Below, in pieces: positions 24,177 through 37,160 of a stretch of 64,000 nt of DNA (position 1 is the first letter of the stretch; every line of letters starts with the position of its first letter). Position numbers and translations under genes: made by a program. Origin of the DNA: Cunninghamia lanceolata (taxonomy: Eukaryota > Streptophyta > Pinopsida > Cupressales > Cupressaceae); NCBI GenBank assembly GCA_027924645.1, contig BSBN01001752.1:13658001-13722000 (forward strand), read 5' to 3'. Below the pieces are notes generated by a model. The model was not told the origin of the DNA, did no database searches, and was given only the letters and a program-made list of their open reading frames with translations.

Positions 24177-27100
24177 TTAGTTCATCACCGGAGGGGCAAT
24201 AACCCCTAACTTCTCCCTGAGATACTCAAAAGAGTCCTTAGGTAGAGGCTTAGTAAAGATGTCTGCAATCTGATTCTTGGAAGTTACAAACTCCAATCTG
24301 ACTTCATTCTTGTTCACTTGTTCTCTCAAAAAGTGAAACTTGATGGCTATATGTTTAGTCCTTGAGTGCAACACCAGATTCTTAGAAATATTTATTGCAC
24401 TTGAATTATCACAGAAAATTGTGATAGGCTCCTCATACTCCACTCTTATGTCTCTTAGCATATGCTTCATCCTCAAAACCTAAGTACAACTACCTACTAC
24501 TATAATATATTTTGCTTTTGTAGTGGACAGAGATATTGCCTCTTGTTTCTTGCTCAGCCAAGAAACCAATCTCTTCCCCAAAAAGAATGCTCCACCACTG
24601 GTACTCTTTCGGTCATCCACATCTCCTACCCAATCCGCATCTGTATATGCATGAAGAGAGAAATTGTGATCTTTAGGATACCACAAACCATACTCAGTTG
24701 TCCCTTTTAGATACCAAAAAATCCTCTTGATTGCCATGACATGAGATTCTTTAGGATCAGCTTGGAATCTAGCAACAAGACCAACAACATTCATAATATC
24801 AGGTCTGGTTTGAGTGAGATACAACAATCCTCCAATCATTGACCTGTATTTTTTCTAATTAGTCTTAGGAGAGTCATCATCTTTGCTCAATTTACATCTG
24901 GTTTCCATGGGAGTACACATTAGTTTTGACTCTTTGATCCCAAATTTCTTCAACAATTCTTTCACATATTTGGTCTGAGAAATGAAGATTCCTTTCTTGG
25001 TTTGAGTGATTTGTAGACCCAAGAAGAAATTCATTTCCCCAAGCATGGACATCTCAAATTCACTTTTCATTTGATTTGCAAAAGTTTTACACATATTATC
25101 TCTTCCTCCAAAAATGATGTCATCAACAAACACTTCAACAATCAAGATATTTTCATGATCAATTTTGAAGTACAAATTACTGTCAGCAGTACCTTTGTTG
25201 AAACCAATCTTCAGAAGATGCTTATCCAATCTTTCATACCAGGCTCTTGGGGATTGCTTTAGTCCATGCAGTGCTTCCTTCAACTTGTAGACCATATCAC
25301 CATGATCAGACAATTGAAATCCATCTGGTTGCTCAATGTAAACTTCTTCTTCCAAGTCACCATTCAGAAAAGACAGATTTGACATCCATCTGATATACTT
25401 TGAAATCCTTTAAGGCAGCAAAAGCAAGAAATAATCTGACTGCTTCAATTCTTTCCACTGGAGCAAAAGTTTCTTCAAAATCAACTCCTTCTATTTGAGA
25501 GTAACCCTTACAGACCAATCTGGCTTTATTTCTAATTACTTCACCAACTTCATTCAATTTGTTCCGGAAGACCCATTTGGTTCCAATCACATTCTTGTTT
25601 CTAGGTCTGGGAACAAGATCCCAAGTGTGATTTTTCTCAATCTGCATTAGCTCTTCCTCCATTGCTTTAGTCATGTTTTCATCATTGCAAGCTTCATTCT
25701 GTCTTAGGTTCAATCTTTGAAATCAGACAATATTCATTTGAATCTTGAGCAATCCTTCTTCTTGTTTGTACACCTTTGCTTTTATCACCTATGATATGAT
25801 CTTCAAAGTGGTTCAGTCTTACATACTTGGGAATTTTGGGAGTTTCTTGCACTTCTGATTTGTGATCAGGCTCATTATGGCTCATTTCTTCTTCCTGATT
25901 TACCGGATCAGTTTGAATCTGAATTACAAAAGGGGCTTGGGCTCCTTGAATCAGAACATCATTCTGATCATCTTCATCATATTCATAAAACCTTGAAGGT
26001 TTTTCAATTCCTTCATCAACCTTCACATTTGTACTTTTTATAGTCTTTCTCAGTCTCTTGTTATAACACCAATATGCTTTGCTTTGAGTAGAGTAACCCA
26101 AGAATATTCCTTCATCACTTCTAGCATAAAACTTGCCTAGATCTTCATCTCTTTTAATGTAACATTTGCTACCAAAGACTCTGAACTACCTCACAATAGG
26201 AGTGATGCCAAACCAAAGTTCATAAGGAGTCTTACCAGAATTGCTTCTGATTTGAACTCAATTAAGAGTATAGACTGCAGTGCTGACATCTTCTCTCCAA
26301 TAGAACTAAGGAACATTTTCTTCCATCATCATGGTCCGAGATGCTTCCTGGATGGTCCAGTTCTTTCTCTCCACTACTCCATTCTGTTGTGGAGTCCTGG
26401 GAGCAGACAACTGTCTCTTTATTCCATGCTTCTCATAGAATTCTATGAACTCACTAGATGTGAATTCACCACTTCTATCAGACCTCAGACATTTTAATTT
26501 TAATCTGGTTTCATTCTCTACCATAGTCTTGAATATTTTGAATTTAACCCACATCATCCGGGAATGGTCATCAATTAATAACATGAAGTATCTATCACCT
26601 TGCACACTCCTTATCCTTGCTGGACCACATAGATCAGTATGAACTAAGTCCAATAATCTGGTAGAAGATTGTTCCTTGCTTTTGAATGAAACTCTGCTTT
26701 GTTTCCCCAATTGACATTCTTTGCACAAGCTATTTGTAGGTTTCACTAGTTTTGGAAGATCTTTTACAACCTAAGTGTTGCTTATCTTGATGATATTATC
26801 AAAATTCACGACACATCCTCCTATGCCATAGCCAACTCTGATCAATTTGCACAAATAGAGAATTTTTACCAGTACCAACTAAATGGAAGATATTACCTTT
26901 TGTCTGAGTACCAGATGTAATCTCTGTTCTGAAACTTTCAAAGATCTGGCATTTTCTATTCTTGAATCGGAGATCATATCCTTTGTCCACCAACTGTCCA
27001 GCACTGAGAAGATTGTGCTTCAATCCTTCAACATACATACCTCTGATTCTACTAGCAAAGTTATCACCAAACTTTACCACTCCTCCTTTATACTTTCCAA

Positions 27101-28253
27101 ATCTAAGAACTTATTTTTGTCACCTGTCATATGGTGAGAGCATCCACTGTCAATGACCCAATCATCCTTTTCTTCAACTTGGGCAGCCAGAGCTCTTTCT
27201 ACAACTTTATGATTGACAGATTCAGGGGCCATTGGTTCTTCTTCCTTGATGGCAATAAACACCCAATCACTTCTAGATTTGTTTCCTATCTCTAATTCAT
27301 CATCTGTTACTCCTTCATTATCATCTTCTTCATGAACATAGTAACAATTCTTTTAGAACCTTGATCTGTTAGGATTTGGCCTTGAAAATCTTTCCAGACA
27401 TTTTGAAGAAAAATGACCAATCTTATTGCAGTTAAAACACTTAAAGGGCAGTTTCCCTTCATACTTACCGAATCCTCTTGGCAGTCTTTTTGCAATAAGG
27501 GCTTCAAGTTGAGCAGTTTCAGCTTCTTCTTCTTCTAGGTCTTTTATTGTTTTTTCATACCAAGATAGTTTCCTTGAAGAGTTCTCTCCCAGATCAAACC
27601 TTTGTATTTCTTTTATAGAAGCACTAGCTTTGAATGCAGATTCAATCTTGGAGGGGACATCTCCAAACTCGGTCAGTTCAAATGCATCCAATTTACCAAC
27701 CAATTGATCTCTTGTGACATTTGAATGGGCTCTGAATTCTTCAATGGCAGCAACCTTGATTTTATAAGAAGCAGGAAGAGATCTAAGAACTTTGCCAACA
27801 ATTTCATCTTCATCCAAGACTCCACCAGCACATCTAATGCCACAAACAAGCTCATTTACTCTTAGCATAAATGTAGTGATATTTTCATCTTCTCTCATCT
27901 TCAAATTTTCAAATTTCCCTATTAAACTTTGTAGCCTTGCACATTTAACATACTTGTCTCCATGCAGAAGTTCCAGTTTTTTTCCAAATCTCAAAAGTAG
28001 TTTGTAAATCAACAACATTTGTAAGCTCTGAATCAGACAAGGCGCTTAGAAGGGCTTCTTTAGTTCATAGATTGTTTTCAGCATCTGTGATTTCATTTGT
28101 GGATTTTGGTCCATTTTGAGGAGGCGTATACTTTGTTGTAGCCATGGTCCAGTATTGCATTCCCATACATTGTAAGTGACATTGCATGCGACTTTTCCAA
28201 AGATTAAAATTGGTTCCATCAAACTTCAGACTATCCTTCTTGTAGGACGACAT
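24177..28253 (-). pseudogene. Copia copy 2 gag-pol polyprotein (broken)
   Basis: Start ATG at 28253. Gag occupies 28253-27300 with the zinc knuckle CFNCNKIGHFSSKC intact (Cys-X2-Cys-X4-His-X4-Cys). Protease DSGCSHHMTGD is near 27130. Integrase (26746-26306) shows HTDLCGP, LRSDRSGEF and NGVVERKN, so the D,D,E residues are present. RT with FVDDIIFGG is near 25130. RNase H with DADWVGD lies near 24640, and it ends APPVMN at 24177. An in-frame deletion of about 36 bp follows MMWV in integrase. An E-to-K change in the RNase H STxxAxY motif, several stops and frameshifts (about 28060, 27350, 27075, 26300, 25370) make it non-functional. Confidence 0.92.
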
Positions 28254-28296
28254 CCTAGATCTCCTCAAGCGGTTAAGCTCTTTTTAGAGGAACTTG

Positions 28297-28310
28297 GCTC
28301 TGATACCAAT
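28297..28310 (-). other. Primer-binding site of copia copy 2
   Basis: The - strand reads ATTGGTATCAGAGCC next to the LTR. It is an exact match to the initiator Met-tRNA type PBS. Confidence 0.9.
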
Positions 28311-29452
28311 TGTTAGATTCAGGACAGACAACTAAGAGGGGGGGTGAATCAGTTGTCCAAAACTTTCTTCCAATTTAAACACTTAAATCCACTTTGTAAT
28401 TTAGCAGCATAATAATTAATCAGTCATGGAAACACAATGCATTAAATCAAGAGCAGAAACACATCAACACATAGACACCAAGATTTTGACATGGAAAACC
28501 TGATTAAGGGAAAAACCACGGGGTGATTAACCCAAGATTGTACTCTCTATTAGAAGAATAGAAAGAACAAAATGGCACATGCCAATTAGGGCTCACTGCC
28601 TATAGGAGGCACACTGCTCACAAGAGGCCCACTGCCTTTCGCTCCTCTTCTCTCTACCACACTCTCATCTCCACAAGACACACTTTGAAATGACTTTATA
28701 ACTCCTTATTTATACAAGGCATCAACTTAGGAATAGTCATCTAAGTCGGCAAACATCTACAAGAACATCCGCAAGATGTGTACTACATCCGGTCAGCCAA
28801 ACTTAGGAAGAACACAATCATCCAGAAGTTATTCTTCAATAGCAGGCTCAAACTCTAATGCAGACCACTAACATGAACTAGACACAATCCAAAGACCTCC
28901 ACAAGCTTGCCTAAATCACCAAGAACATCCACACTTCATCTGCTTAATGAAATCCTTATCTTCTTCATCCGGAACCTCAAGAACATAGACTGTCATCACT
29001 GTCATAATGGAATAGATGCTTATGGATCCCCTGACCACTAACCACTTGAGTTATCACTTCACATGGACTTCCTAAACACTCCACCAAATCTGTAGAATAG
29101 GATATTGCATTTCTGAATCCCACCAGACCTATTTGTGTCACTATGTCACTTCTGAACACCTATCGGAACCAGTTTTACTTGAGCGGCCACAACTTCTTCA
29201 GATCTTCATGCAGACCTCTGAAATCTTTACTGGATCATCTTAAGACTCATATCTACAAACCCTTTGAACCGCATCTTCTGATAGCCATCTTATCTTGGAT
29301 CTTTACCTTACTGCCTTCACTGTTCTTCTCTATTCCTGATATGACTAATTTTCTCAATATCCTCAACACATAGCTCATCCAATCCTTATCATCAATGCAA
29401 CAGAAGTATGTTGACATCAATGACAACACCAGTTAGGCCAATACTTGCAACA
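28311..29452 (-). repeat. 5' LTR of copia copy 2
   Basis: 1142 bp. Compared with 22610-23845 it lacks roughly 100 bp around 28625-28635, which removes part of the CAGTG hairpin region and adjoining U5 sequence. Both ends are intact. Confidence 0.9.
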
Positions 29453-30243
29453 TGGTCCACATTGAATATTGAACTCGTAATTAAAGATTTACTTCTGGAT
29501 AATGATGTTCTTCTTAAGTCTAGCCGATCAAATGAGTTACACATCCTGCGGATGATCTGGAAGGTGTCCTGTGAAGGATGGTGTGTTCCTAAAGAAAGAT
29601 TGAAGTCTCAAATCTATGTAGCCGACAGTGTGTTGATCCACGTGAAGTCTTTTTGTAATAAGTCATGTTGTATTTATGTTCTTGCTCTGTTATGTATGCC
29701 GACATGGATGATAATTCCTAAGTCGATGTCTTGTATAAATAAGGAGTTGTAAAGTTATTTCAAAGCATGTCTTGTGGAGATGAGATGTGGTAGAGAGGAG
29801 TAGAGCGAAAAGCAGAGCAAAAGTATTGAGCTTAAATGGAACTGATTCAAGCATGGTGAAGATGCTATTCTCCAGTTCAAGTATGTAACACTTATTATTT
29901 TGTAGACAGTGTGTCTCCTGTAGGTAGTGAGCCTCTTGTGAGAAGTGTGCTCAGGTAGTGAGCCTTAATTGTCATGTGCCATTTTGTTCTTTCTATTCTT
30001 CTAACAGAGAATACAATCTTGGGTTAGTCACCCCATGGTTTTTCCCTTAACCGGGTTTTCCACGTCAAAATCTTGGTGTCATTTGTGTTAATGTGTTTCT
30101 GCTCTTGAATTGTTGCATTACATTTCCATGATTGATTTATTATTATGCTACTGGATTAAGAAAAGAATTTAAGTGATTAATTGGAAGAAAGTTTTGGACA
30201 ACTGATTCACCCCCCCTCTCAGTTGTCTGTCCTAAATCTAATA
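29453..30243 (+). repeat. 3' LTR of copia copy 1, second part
   Basis: This resumes the LTR after the second TGGTC. It contains TATAAATA, the CAGTG hairpin run (about 29906-29970) and the terminal C-tract stem. It ends CTAAATCTAATA and is followed by TSD GAAAC. Confidence 0.9.
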
Positions 30244-30248
30244 GAAAC

Positions 30249-31235
30249 ATGTAGAGGGCAAGGCCTAACATGAACTACACCCAACTCAAGAAAGAGAAAC
30301 ATGCCTTGCAGACCCCAACACATGCTTAACCCAGTCCTAAACATTCTTCACAACATAATCCTTCAAAGAACAACATCCACATGCTTCACAAAATTGAATT
30401 AGGTCACCCTTAAGCAAGAACACATGAAGCTTGTAGCACAGTGATCATTTCAACTTGGTGATACTCATGAAAGATTGAATATTGCTTGTGCTTCTCCCAG
30501 ATGAATCGGTTGGACCTATACACCATCTCCAAACACTCCTTGAACTCCGCACAACAAGAACTTTGTGGTGCACATCACCAACATACCTTAGTCGGCCTTA
30601 GCAATAATAACTCTTCACATATTGACTTGAAAACCTTGTGTGGTACTAGAAACATGAAAGATTTGCATGTGCTTCAATCCTGAGAGACATAGAGACATGT
30701 AGAATGTCCACATAAACTCATATAATTGATCTACACATTATCCAACTGGCACAAGTACTCAAACATGTGTCCTAAGAACAATTAGGCATTTGGAACCATC
30801 TTTAGTACACTATCATTTGAAAATTGAACTTGTGGACCTCCAAATCACTTGATACTACAAAGTAGCATGCATTGAACATCTTTGATCATGTTTATAGAAT
30901 TGCATGAGAAAACCTTTGGTTTTGAAGGAATGCAGATCATTCCAATCAGCCTTCATCATCACATTATGCTACCAGAGCATAGACTGGAACTCTATCACTT
31001 GTAACTTAATGCTTGTAATTGTGAAGGAGAAAATGATCTAAAAATTTAGATTTAGCACCTTTATAGCATACTAAACTTAACTTCTAAACCGCATGACCAT
31101 ATCTTCAAATGTGGAAGAATGCAGAGCATTTTACCAAATAGTCTTCCAGGCAACTTCCTGCAACAACAATCTTTACCAACATCCACATATTAGAACCTTC
31201 TTATAGCAACTCATATTTCCTTAGTAACATAGGAA
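30249..31235. other. Unannotated sequence between copia copies 1 and 3
   Basis: About 990 bp of older background DNA. I see no LTR, domain or exon. The 65-codon open frame at 30486-30683 has no recognisable motif. Confidence 0.55.
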
Positions 31236-31240
31236 GGATC

Positions 31241-32619
31241 TGTTGCAAGTATGGGCCTAACCGGTGTTGTCATTGATGTCAACATACTCCTATTGCATTG
31301 ATGATAAGGATTGGATGAGTTGTATGCTGAGGATATTGAGAAAATTAGCCCTATTAGGAACAAAGAAGAACAGTGAAGATAGTGAAGTAAAGATCCCAGA
31401 TAAGATGAATATCAGAGGATGCGCATCAAAGGGTTTGTAGATATGTGTCTTGAGATGATCCAATAAAGATTTTAGAGGTCCACATGAAGATCTGAAGAAG
31501 TTATGGCCGCTTAAGTAAAACTGGTTCTGGCAGGTGTTCAAAGGTGACAGAGTGATACAGATAGGTCTGCTGAGATCCGGAAATACAATATCCTATTCTG
31601 CAAATTTGGTGGAGTGTTTAGGAAGTCAATGTCAAGTGACAACTCAATTGGTTCATGGTCTAGAGGTCTAGAAGCATCTATTCCAATATGACAGTGATGA
31701 CAGACTGTGTTCTTGAGGTTCCAGATGAAGGAGAGAATGATTTTAGTAGGCAGAAGTAGTGTGGATGTTCTTGGTGATTCAGGCAAGCTTGTGGAGGTCT
31801 TTGGATTGTACCCAGTTCGTGTTGGTGGTCCACATTGAAGATTGAGCTCGTAATTAAAGAATTACTTTCGGATGATGATGTTCTTACTAAGGCTGGCCAA
31901 CCGGATGAGTTACACATCCTGCGGATGATCTTGGAGATGTTCTGTGAAGAATGGCGTGTTCCTAAAGGAATATTGGAGTCTCAGATCTGTGTGGCCAACA
32001 GTGTGTTGATCCGCGTGAAGTCTTTTTGTAATTAGTCATGTTGCATTTATATATTTGCTCTGTAATGTATGCCGACTTGGATGGTTATTCCTAAGTCGAT
32101 GTCCTGTATAAATAAGGAGTTGTAAAGTCATTTCAAAGGTACCTTGTGGAGATGAGAGAGTGGTAGAGAGGAGCAAAGAGAAAAGGTAGAGCAGAAGTAT
32201 TGAGCTTAAATGGAACTAACTCAAGTATGGTGAAGATGCTATTCTTTAGTTCAAGTATGTAATACTCATTATTCTGTAGACAGTGTGTCTCCTGTAGGCA
32301 GTGGGCCTCTTGTGAGCAATGTGCTCAGGCAGTGAGCCTTAATTGGCATGTGCCATTTTGTTCTTTCTATTCTTCTAATAGAGAATACAATCTTGGGTTA
32401 GTCACCCCATGGTTTTTCCTTTAACTAAGTTTTTCACGTCAAAAATCTTAGTGTCTTATGTGTTAATGTGTTTCTGCTCTTGAATTGTTGCATTATGTTT
32501 CCATGATTGATTTATTACTATGTTGCTAAATTAAGAAAAGGATTTAAGTGATTAATTAGAAGAAAGTTTTGGACAACTGATTCATCCCCCCCTCTTAGTT
32601 ATCTGTCCTAAATCTAACA
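31241..32619 (+). repeat. 5' LTR of copia copy 3
   Basis: 1379 bp, with TATAAATA at 32107-32114, the hairpin run at about 32276-32345 and the C-tract stem near 32574-32604. One arm carries C-to-T changes (TTAGTTATC). Confidence 0.92.
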
Positions 32620-32633
32620 ATTGGTATCATATC
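32620..32633 (+). other. Decayed primer-binding site of copia copy 3
   Basis: ATTGGTATCATATCC replaces ATTGGTATCAGAGCC. Two mismatches fall inside the tRNA-complementary core. Confidence 0.8.
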
Positions 32634-32676
32634 CAAGTTCCTCTAAAAGGAGCTTAACCACTTGAGGAGATCCAGG

Positions 32677-35600
32677 ATGTCGTCCTACAAGAAGGATAGT
32701 CCAAGGTTTGATGGAACCAATTTCACTCTTTAGAAAATTTGCATGGAATGTCACTTGCAATGTATGGGAATGCAGTATTGGATCATGGCTTCAAAGAAAT
32801 ATGATCCTCCAAAGAGTGGTCCGCATACTGTAGATGAAATCAGAGATGCTGAAAACAATCTGCAGACTAAAGAAGCTCTTCTAAGTGCCTTATTTGATTC
32901 AGAGCTGACAAATGATATTGATCTAAAAACTACATATGAGATTTGGCAAAAACTGGAACTTCTGCATGAAGGAGACAAGTATGTTAAATGTGCCAATCTA
33001 CAGAGTTTGAAAGGAAAATTCAAAAACTTGAAGATGAGAGAAGATGAAAATATCACTTCATTTATGCCAAGAGTAAATGAGCTTGTTTGTGGCATTAGAT
33101 GCACTGGTGGAATCTTGGATGAAGATGCGATTGTTGGAAAAGTTCTCAGATCTCTTCCTGATTCTTACAAATATAAGGTTGCTACTATTGAAGAATTCAG
33201 GTCCTTAGGTATCACAAGAGATCAATTGGTTGGTAAATTGGTTGCATTTGAATTGACCGAGTTTGGAGATGCACCCCTTAAGACTGAATCTTCATTCAAG
33301 GCTAGTGCCTCTGTAAAAGGAAAACAAAAGTTTGATCTAGGAGAGAACTCTTCAAGGAAACTATCATGGTATGAAAAAGCAAGAAAAGACCTAGAAGAAG
33401 ATGAAGCAGAAGTTGCTCAACTTGAAGCCCTTATTGCAAAAAGACTGCCAAGAGGATCCGGTAAGAATGAGGGGAAATTGCCTTTTAAGTGTTTTAACTG
33501 CAATAAGATTGGTTATTTTGCCTCAAGGTGTCCAGAAAGATTTTCAAGGCCAAATCCTAACAGATCAAGGTTCCAAAAGAATTGTTACTATGTTCATGAA
33601 GATGATGATAATGAAGGAGTAACAGATGATGAATCAGAGACAAGAAACAAATCCGGAAGTGACTAGGTTTATTGCCATCAAGGAAGAAGATTCAATGCCC
33701 TCTGAATTTGTCAATCATAACATTGTAGAAAGAGCATTGGCTGCCCAAGTTGAAGAAAAGGATGATTGGGTCATTGACAGTGGATGCTCTCACCATATGA
33801 CAGGTGACAAAAATAAGTGCATAGATTTGGAAAGGTATGAAGGAGGAGTCATAAAGTTTGGTGATAATTCTGTTGATAGAATCAAAGGTAGAGGAACCAT
33901 TTCTTTTGATGGAAAGAACAAAACCAGTAATGTATTGTATGTTGAAGGTCTGAAGCACAATTTTCCCAGTGTTGGACAGTTGGTGGACAAAGCCTATGAT
34001 CTCCGATTCAAAAATAGAAAATGCAAGATATTTCAAAATTTTGGAACAGAGATTACATCTGGTACTCAAACAAAAGGTAATATTTTCCACTTGGTTGGTA
34101 CTAGTAAAAGTTGTTTATTTGTTTAAATTGATCAAAGTTGGTTATGGCATAGGAGAATGTGTCATGTGAATTTTGATAATATCATCAAGATAAGCAACAC
34201 TCAGGCTGTAAGAGATCTTCCAAGATTGGTAAAACCTACCAATAGTTTGTGCAAAGAATGTTAGTTGGGTAAACAAAGCAGAGTCTCATTCAAAAGCAAG
34301 GAACAATCTTCTACCGGATTATTGGACTTAGTTCATACTGACCTATGTGATCCGGCAAGAATCAGGAGTGTGCAAGGTGATAGATACTTCATGTTATTAA
34401 CTGACGACCATTCCCGGATGATGTGGGTGACTTTTTTGAAAGAGAAATCAGAAGCTCTTGAGAAATTCAAAATATTCAAGGCTATGGTAGAGAATGAAAC
34501 TGGATTAAAATTAAAATGTTTGAGGTCTGATAGAGGTGGAGAATTCACATCCGGTGAGTTCATAGAATTCTATGAGAAACATGGAATAAAAAGACAGTTG
34601 TCTGCTCCTAGGACTCCACAGCAGAATGGAGTAGTGGAGAGAAAGAACCGGACCATCCAGGAAGCATCTAGAACCATGATGATGGAAGCAAATATTCCTC
34701 AGATCTATTGGAGAGAAGTTGTAAGCACTGCAATCTATACTCTCAATCGAGTTCAAATCAGAAGCAATATCGGTAAGACTCCTTATGAACTTTGGTTTGG
34801 CATCACTCCCACTGTGAGGTATTTCAAAGTCTTTGGTAGCAAATGTTACATTAAAAGAGATGAAGATCTAGGAAAATTTTATGCTAGAAGTGATGAAGGA
34901 ATATTCTTGGGTTATTTTACTCAAAGCAAAGCATACCGGTGTTATAACAAGAGATTAAGGAAGATTGTAGAAAGTACAAATGTGAAGGTTGATGAAGGTA
35001 TTGAAAAACCCTCAAGGTTTTATGAATATGATGAAGATGATCAAAATAATATTTTTGTTCAAGAAGTCTAAGCTCCCTCTGAAATTTAGATTTAGACTAA
35101 TTCGGTAAATCAGGAAGAAGAGATAAGTTTGAATGAACCTGTTCAAGAATCAAAAGTGTAAGAAAATCCCAAAGTTCCCAGGTATGTAAGACTGAATCAC
35201 TCTAAAGATTAGATCATAGGTGATAAAATCAAAGGTGTACAAACAAAAAGAAGGATTGCTCAAGATTCAGAAGAGTATTGTCTGATTTCAAAGATTGAAC
35301 CTAAGACAGTGAATGAAGCTTGCAATGATGAAAACTGGACTGAAGCAATAGAGGAAGAGCTGATGCAAATTGAGAAAAATCACACTTGGGATCTTGTTCC
35401 CAGACCTAAAAATAAGAATGTGATTAGAACCAAATGGGTCTTCCAGAATAAACTGAATGAAGATGGTGAAGTAGTCAGAAACAAAGCCAGATTGGTCTAC
35501 AAGGGTTACTCCCAAGTAGAAAGAGTTGATTTTGAAGAAACTTTTGCTCCGGTGGTAAGAATTGAAGCAGTCAGATTTTTTCTTGCTTTTTCTACCTTCA

Positions 35601-36832
35601 AGGATTTCAAAGTATATCAAATGGATGTCAAGTCTGCCTTCCTGAATGGTGACTTGGAAGAAGAAGTTTACATTGAGCAACCGGATGGATTTTAATTGTC
35701 TGATCATGATGATATGGTCTACAAATTGAAGAAAGCACTGTATGGACTCAAGAAAGCCCCAAGAGCCTGGTATGAAAGATTGGATAAGTATCTTTTGAAG
35801 ATTGGTTTCATCAAAGGTACTGCTGACAGTAATTTCTATTTCAAAATTGATCATGAAAATATCTTGATTGTTGAAGTGTTTCTTGATGATATCATTTTTG
35901 GAGGAAGAGATAGTATGTGCAAAACCTTTGCAAATCAAATGAAAAGTGAAATTGAGATGTCCATGTTTGGGGAAATGAATTTCTTCTTGGGTCTGCAAAT
36001 CACTCAAACAAAGAAAGGAATCTTCATTTCTCAGACCAAATATGTTAAAGAATTGTTGAAGAAATTCAGGATGGAAGACTCAAAACCAATGAATACTCCC
36101 ATGGCAACCAGATGTAAATTGAGCAAAGATGATGACTCTCCTAAGGCTGATCAGAAAAAGTGTAGGTCAATGATTAGAGGACTATTGTATCTCACTCAAA
36201 CTAGACCTGACATTATGAATGATGTTGGTCTTGTTGCTAGATTCCAAGCTGATCCTAGAGAATCTCATGTCATGGCAATCAAGAGGATTTTTAGATATCT
36301 AAAAGGGACAGTTGAGTACCAATTGTGGTATCCCAGAGATCATGATTTTTCTCTTCATGCATATACAGATGCGGATTGGGCAGGAGATTTGGATGACCGG
36401 AAGAGTACCAATGGTGGAGCATTCTTTTTAGGGAAGAGATTGGTTTCTTGGATGAGCAAGAAACAAGAGGCAATATCTCTGTCCACTGTACAAGTAGAAT
36501 ATATTGTAGCAGTAGGTAGTTGCACTCAAGTATTGTGGATGAAGCAAATGCTAAGAGATATCAGAGTGGAGTATGAAGAACCTATCACAATCTTCTGTGA
36601 TAATTCAAGTGCAATTAACATATCAAAAAATCTGGTGTTGCATTCAAAGACTAAACATATATCCATCAAGTTTCACTTTTTGAGAGAGCAAGTGAACAAG
36701 AATGAAGTCAGATTAGATTTTGTGCCTTCCAAGGAAAAGATTGCAAATATTTTTACTAAACCTCTACCTAAGGACTCTTTTGAGTATCTCAGGGAGAAGT
36801 TAGGGGTTATTACCCCTTCGGTTCTGAATTAA
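32677..36832 (+). pseudogene. Copia copy 3 gag-pol polyprotein (broken)
   Basis: ATG at 32677, with an in-frame TAG at 32731 where the other copies have TGG. Gag runs to 33666, with a knuckle whose His has become Tyr (CFNCNKIGYFASRC). Protease DSGCSHHMTGD is near 33778. Integrase has the CKEC half of its zinc site, then HTDLCDP, LRSDRGGEF and NGVVERKN, so D,D,E are present. RT has FLDDIIFGG near 35880, with Leu for the usual Val. RNase H has DADWAGD near 36370 and CDNSSAIN near 36600. It ends at 36832. Further stops lie near 33664 (with a 2-nt loss), 34124, 34261, 35068, 35087, 35093, 35160, 35211 and 35693. Confidence 0.92.
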
Positions 36833-37160
36833 GGTGCACTGATGTTCATCAGTCCAGTGGATCTCACAATCATATCTTGTGGTCTAGATTGATGTTTGGG
36901 AAGCTATTACTCTGGGGTAGCAGCTGGTATGATTCTGAACTGATGCAAGTATGTGCCCTTTGCCATTGATGTCAAATGGGGAGAAAAGACATGTGAAAAA
37001 CAAGTAATTGCTAATCGAAAGGGGGAGAAGGAAAGGAAGAGAAGACATGTGAATGGTTGTTGTTGATAGGGGGAGTCGTGACAGTGTGGAGAAGTTCTTG
37101 TCTTAATGGTTAAAATAGTTTTTCACATCATATGTTGCCATCAATGACAAAGGGGGAGAT
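36833..37160 (+). other. Copia copy 3 3' untranslated interior and PPT
   Basis: It repeats the AGGGGGAG motif several times. The last (AAAGGGGGAGAT, 37149-37160) abuts the 3' LTR. The inverted-repeat arm at 37131-37147 pairs with 37190-37206. Confidence 0.75.

Larger units (their letters stand above)
22610..29452 (-). mobile_element. Copia copy 2, inserted in reverse into the 3' LTR of copy 1
   Basis: LTRs at 22610-23845 and 28311-29452, TSD TGGTC at 22605-22609 and 29453-29457. It is the same family as copies 1 and 3: same polyprotein, PBS and LTR ends. On the + strand the LTR runs from TGTTA(G/T)ATTCAGGACAG to CTTGCAACA. It has the most open reading frames of the three copies and an intact PBS, so it is probably the youngest of them, as its nested position requires relative to copy 1. 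Confidence 0.93.
16446..30243 (+). mobile_element. Copia copy 1: Ty1/copia retrotransposon with copy 2 nested in its 3' LTR
   Basis: The 5' LTR is 16446-17823. The 3' LTR is 22020-22609 plus 29458-30243. TSD GAAAC lies at 16441-16445 and 30244-30248. Order is LTR, initiator-Met PBS, gag-protease-integrase-RT-RNase H, PPT, LTR, which is the Ty1/copia order. The polyprotein has many stops and a roughly 330-bp deletion in integrase. The last LTR bases decayed from AACA to AATA. Confidence 0.93.

Noticed and set aside
35288..36007. 239-codon antisense open frame in copia copy 3
   Set aside because: It is a shadow of the RT reading frame on the other strand. Similar antisense frames occur in copies 1 and 2.
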